Assembly: GCA_036502625.1 (NCBI GenBank)
Contig: DASXYG010000087.1
Coordinates: 1-13,895 of the forward strand
Direction of reading: 5' to 3'
Length of the DNA stretch: 13,895 nt
From: DASXYG01 sp036502625
GTDB lineage: Bacteria > Actinomycetota > Actinomycetes > Streptosporangiales > Streptosporangiaceae
In this document: in pieces, positions 13,759-13,895 of the stretch
How positions within the stretch are numbered: position 1 is the first letter of the stretch
Layout of the letters: the number at the start of each line of letters is the position of its first letter
Position numbers and translations under genes: made by a program
The notes under the pieces: model-generated
Databases searched by the model: none
What the model was told of the DNA's origin: nothing
Seen by the model: only the letters and a program-made list of their open reading frames with translations

Positions 13759-13895
13759 GAGTCCCTGATAGTGGTGTAGCGCGGTCGCCGGGTTGGTCGT
13801 TGTAGACGGCGGCGCGGCCACCGCGTGATCCTTCGAGTGAACCTTCCACAGCACTCTCGAATGGAGCATCACGATGACCGCACCTCATATTGTCG
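13759..13895 (+). mobile_element. Left end of a probable IS256-type insertion sequence (partial)
   Basis: The base composition changes abruptly after the repeat cluster. GAGTCCCTGATAGTGGTGTA (from 13759) looks like a terminal inverted repeat, and a short leader runs from there to the transposase start at 13874. The right end lies outside the window, so the partner repeat and any target duplication cannot be checked. The exact left boundary is uncertain by a few bases. Confidence 0.5.
13874..13895 (+). CDS. Probable IS256-family transposase, N-terminus only (partial)
   Basis: Only seven codons are present, reading MTAPHIV, before the window ends. GGAG at 13863-13866 stands seven bases before the ATG, a proper ribosome site. 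From memory, actinobacterial IS256-family (mutator-type, DDE) transposases commonly begin MTAPHIVDPAGLLGEAL, and the upstream leader here (CACAGCACTCTCGAATGGAG) also looks like theirs. The residues present are too few for proof, and the catalytic domain lies outside the window. It would move the insertion sequence by cutting at its terminal repeats. Confidence 0.5.

Noticed and set aside
13398..13779. Open reading frames across the repeat cluster
   Set aside because: The translations are Arg/Pro/Ala low-complexity sequence produced by the repeats, with no ribosome site and no domain-like pattern.
13770..13860. tRNA-like segment before the transposase
   Set aside because: No acceptor/T-arm pairing or GTTCRAnnC T-loop could be found; it fits the leader of the insertion sequence better.

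Overview
The window is very GC-rich DNA with strongly G/C-ending codons, many GTG starts, short gene gaps and several leaderless-looking promoters. This points to a high-GC actinomycete. Actinobacteria-type families (a DUF6221-like protein, a YbhB-type PEBP protein, a conserved single-pass membrane protein) support this. A member of the Streptosporangiales such as Actinomadura or a relative is my guess, not something I can prove.

Layout. (1) 1-1907: the 3' end of proline dehydrogenase followed by pruA, the two steps converting proline to glutamate. (2) 1923-3038: a YeaK-like trans-editing deacylase (minus), then a methylated-DNA cysteine methyltransferase (plus) that carries an in-frame 21-bp tandem duplication in its DNA-recognition segment. 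(3) 3046-4635: a lipoprotein with a GH10-like (GHL10/DUF187) domain plus FN3, minus strand. (4) 4875-6813: a single-pass membrane protein of unknown function and a DUF6221-like protein with a proline-rich tail. (5) 6841-8871: a divergent pair of secreted proteins, a small four-cysteine protein and an M64-family zinc peptidase. (6) 8947-10618: galU (minus), separated from the peptidase gene by a long inverted repeat, and divergent from a two-helix membrane protein. (7) 10718-12524: a MarR regulator and an MFS transporter, with two inverted-repeat operator candidates overlapping the promoter and start codon. (8) 12744-13289: a PEBP-family protein. (9) 13290-13895: a gene-free stretch with about four copies of a ~100-bp repeat, two in each orientation, ending at what looks like the left end of an IS256-type insertion sequence whose transposase begins at 13874.

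Functionally this is mostly chromosomal housekeeping and cell-surface material: proline catabolism, translation quality control, alkylation repair, UDP-glucose supply, secreted hydrolases and a self-contained MarR/MFS efflux unit. I do not see a clear new defence or biosynthetic system. The points most worth checking are the duplication inside the methyltransferase, the repeat cluster beside the insertion sequence, and the MarR operator architecture.
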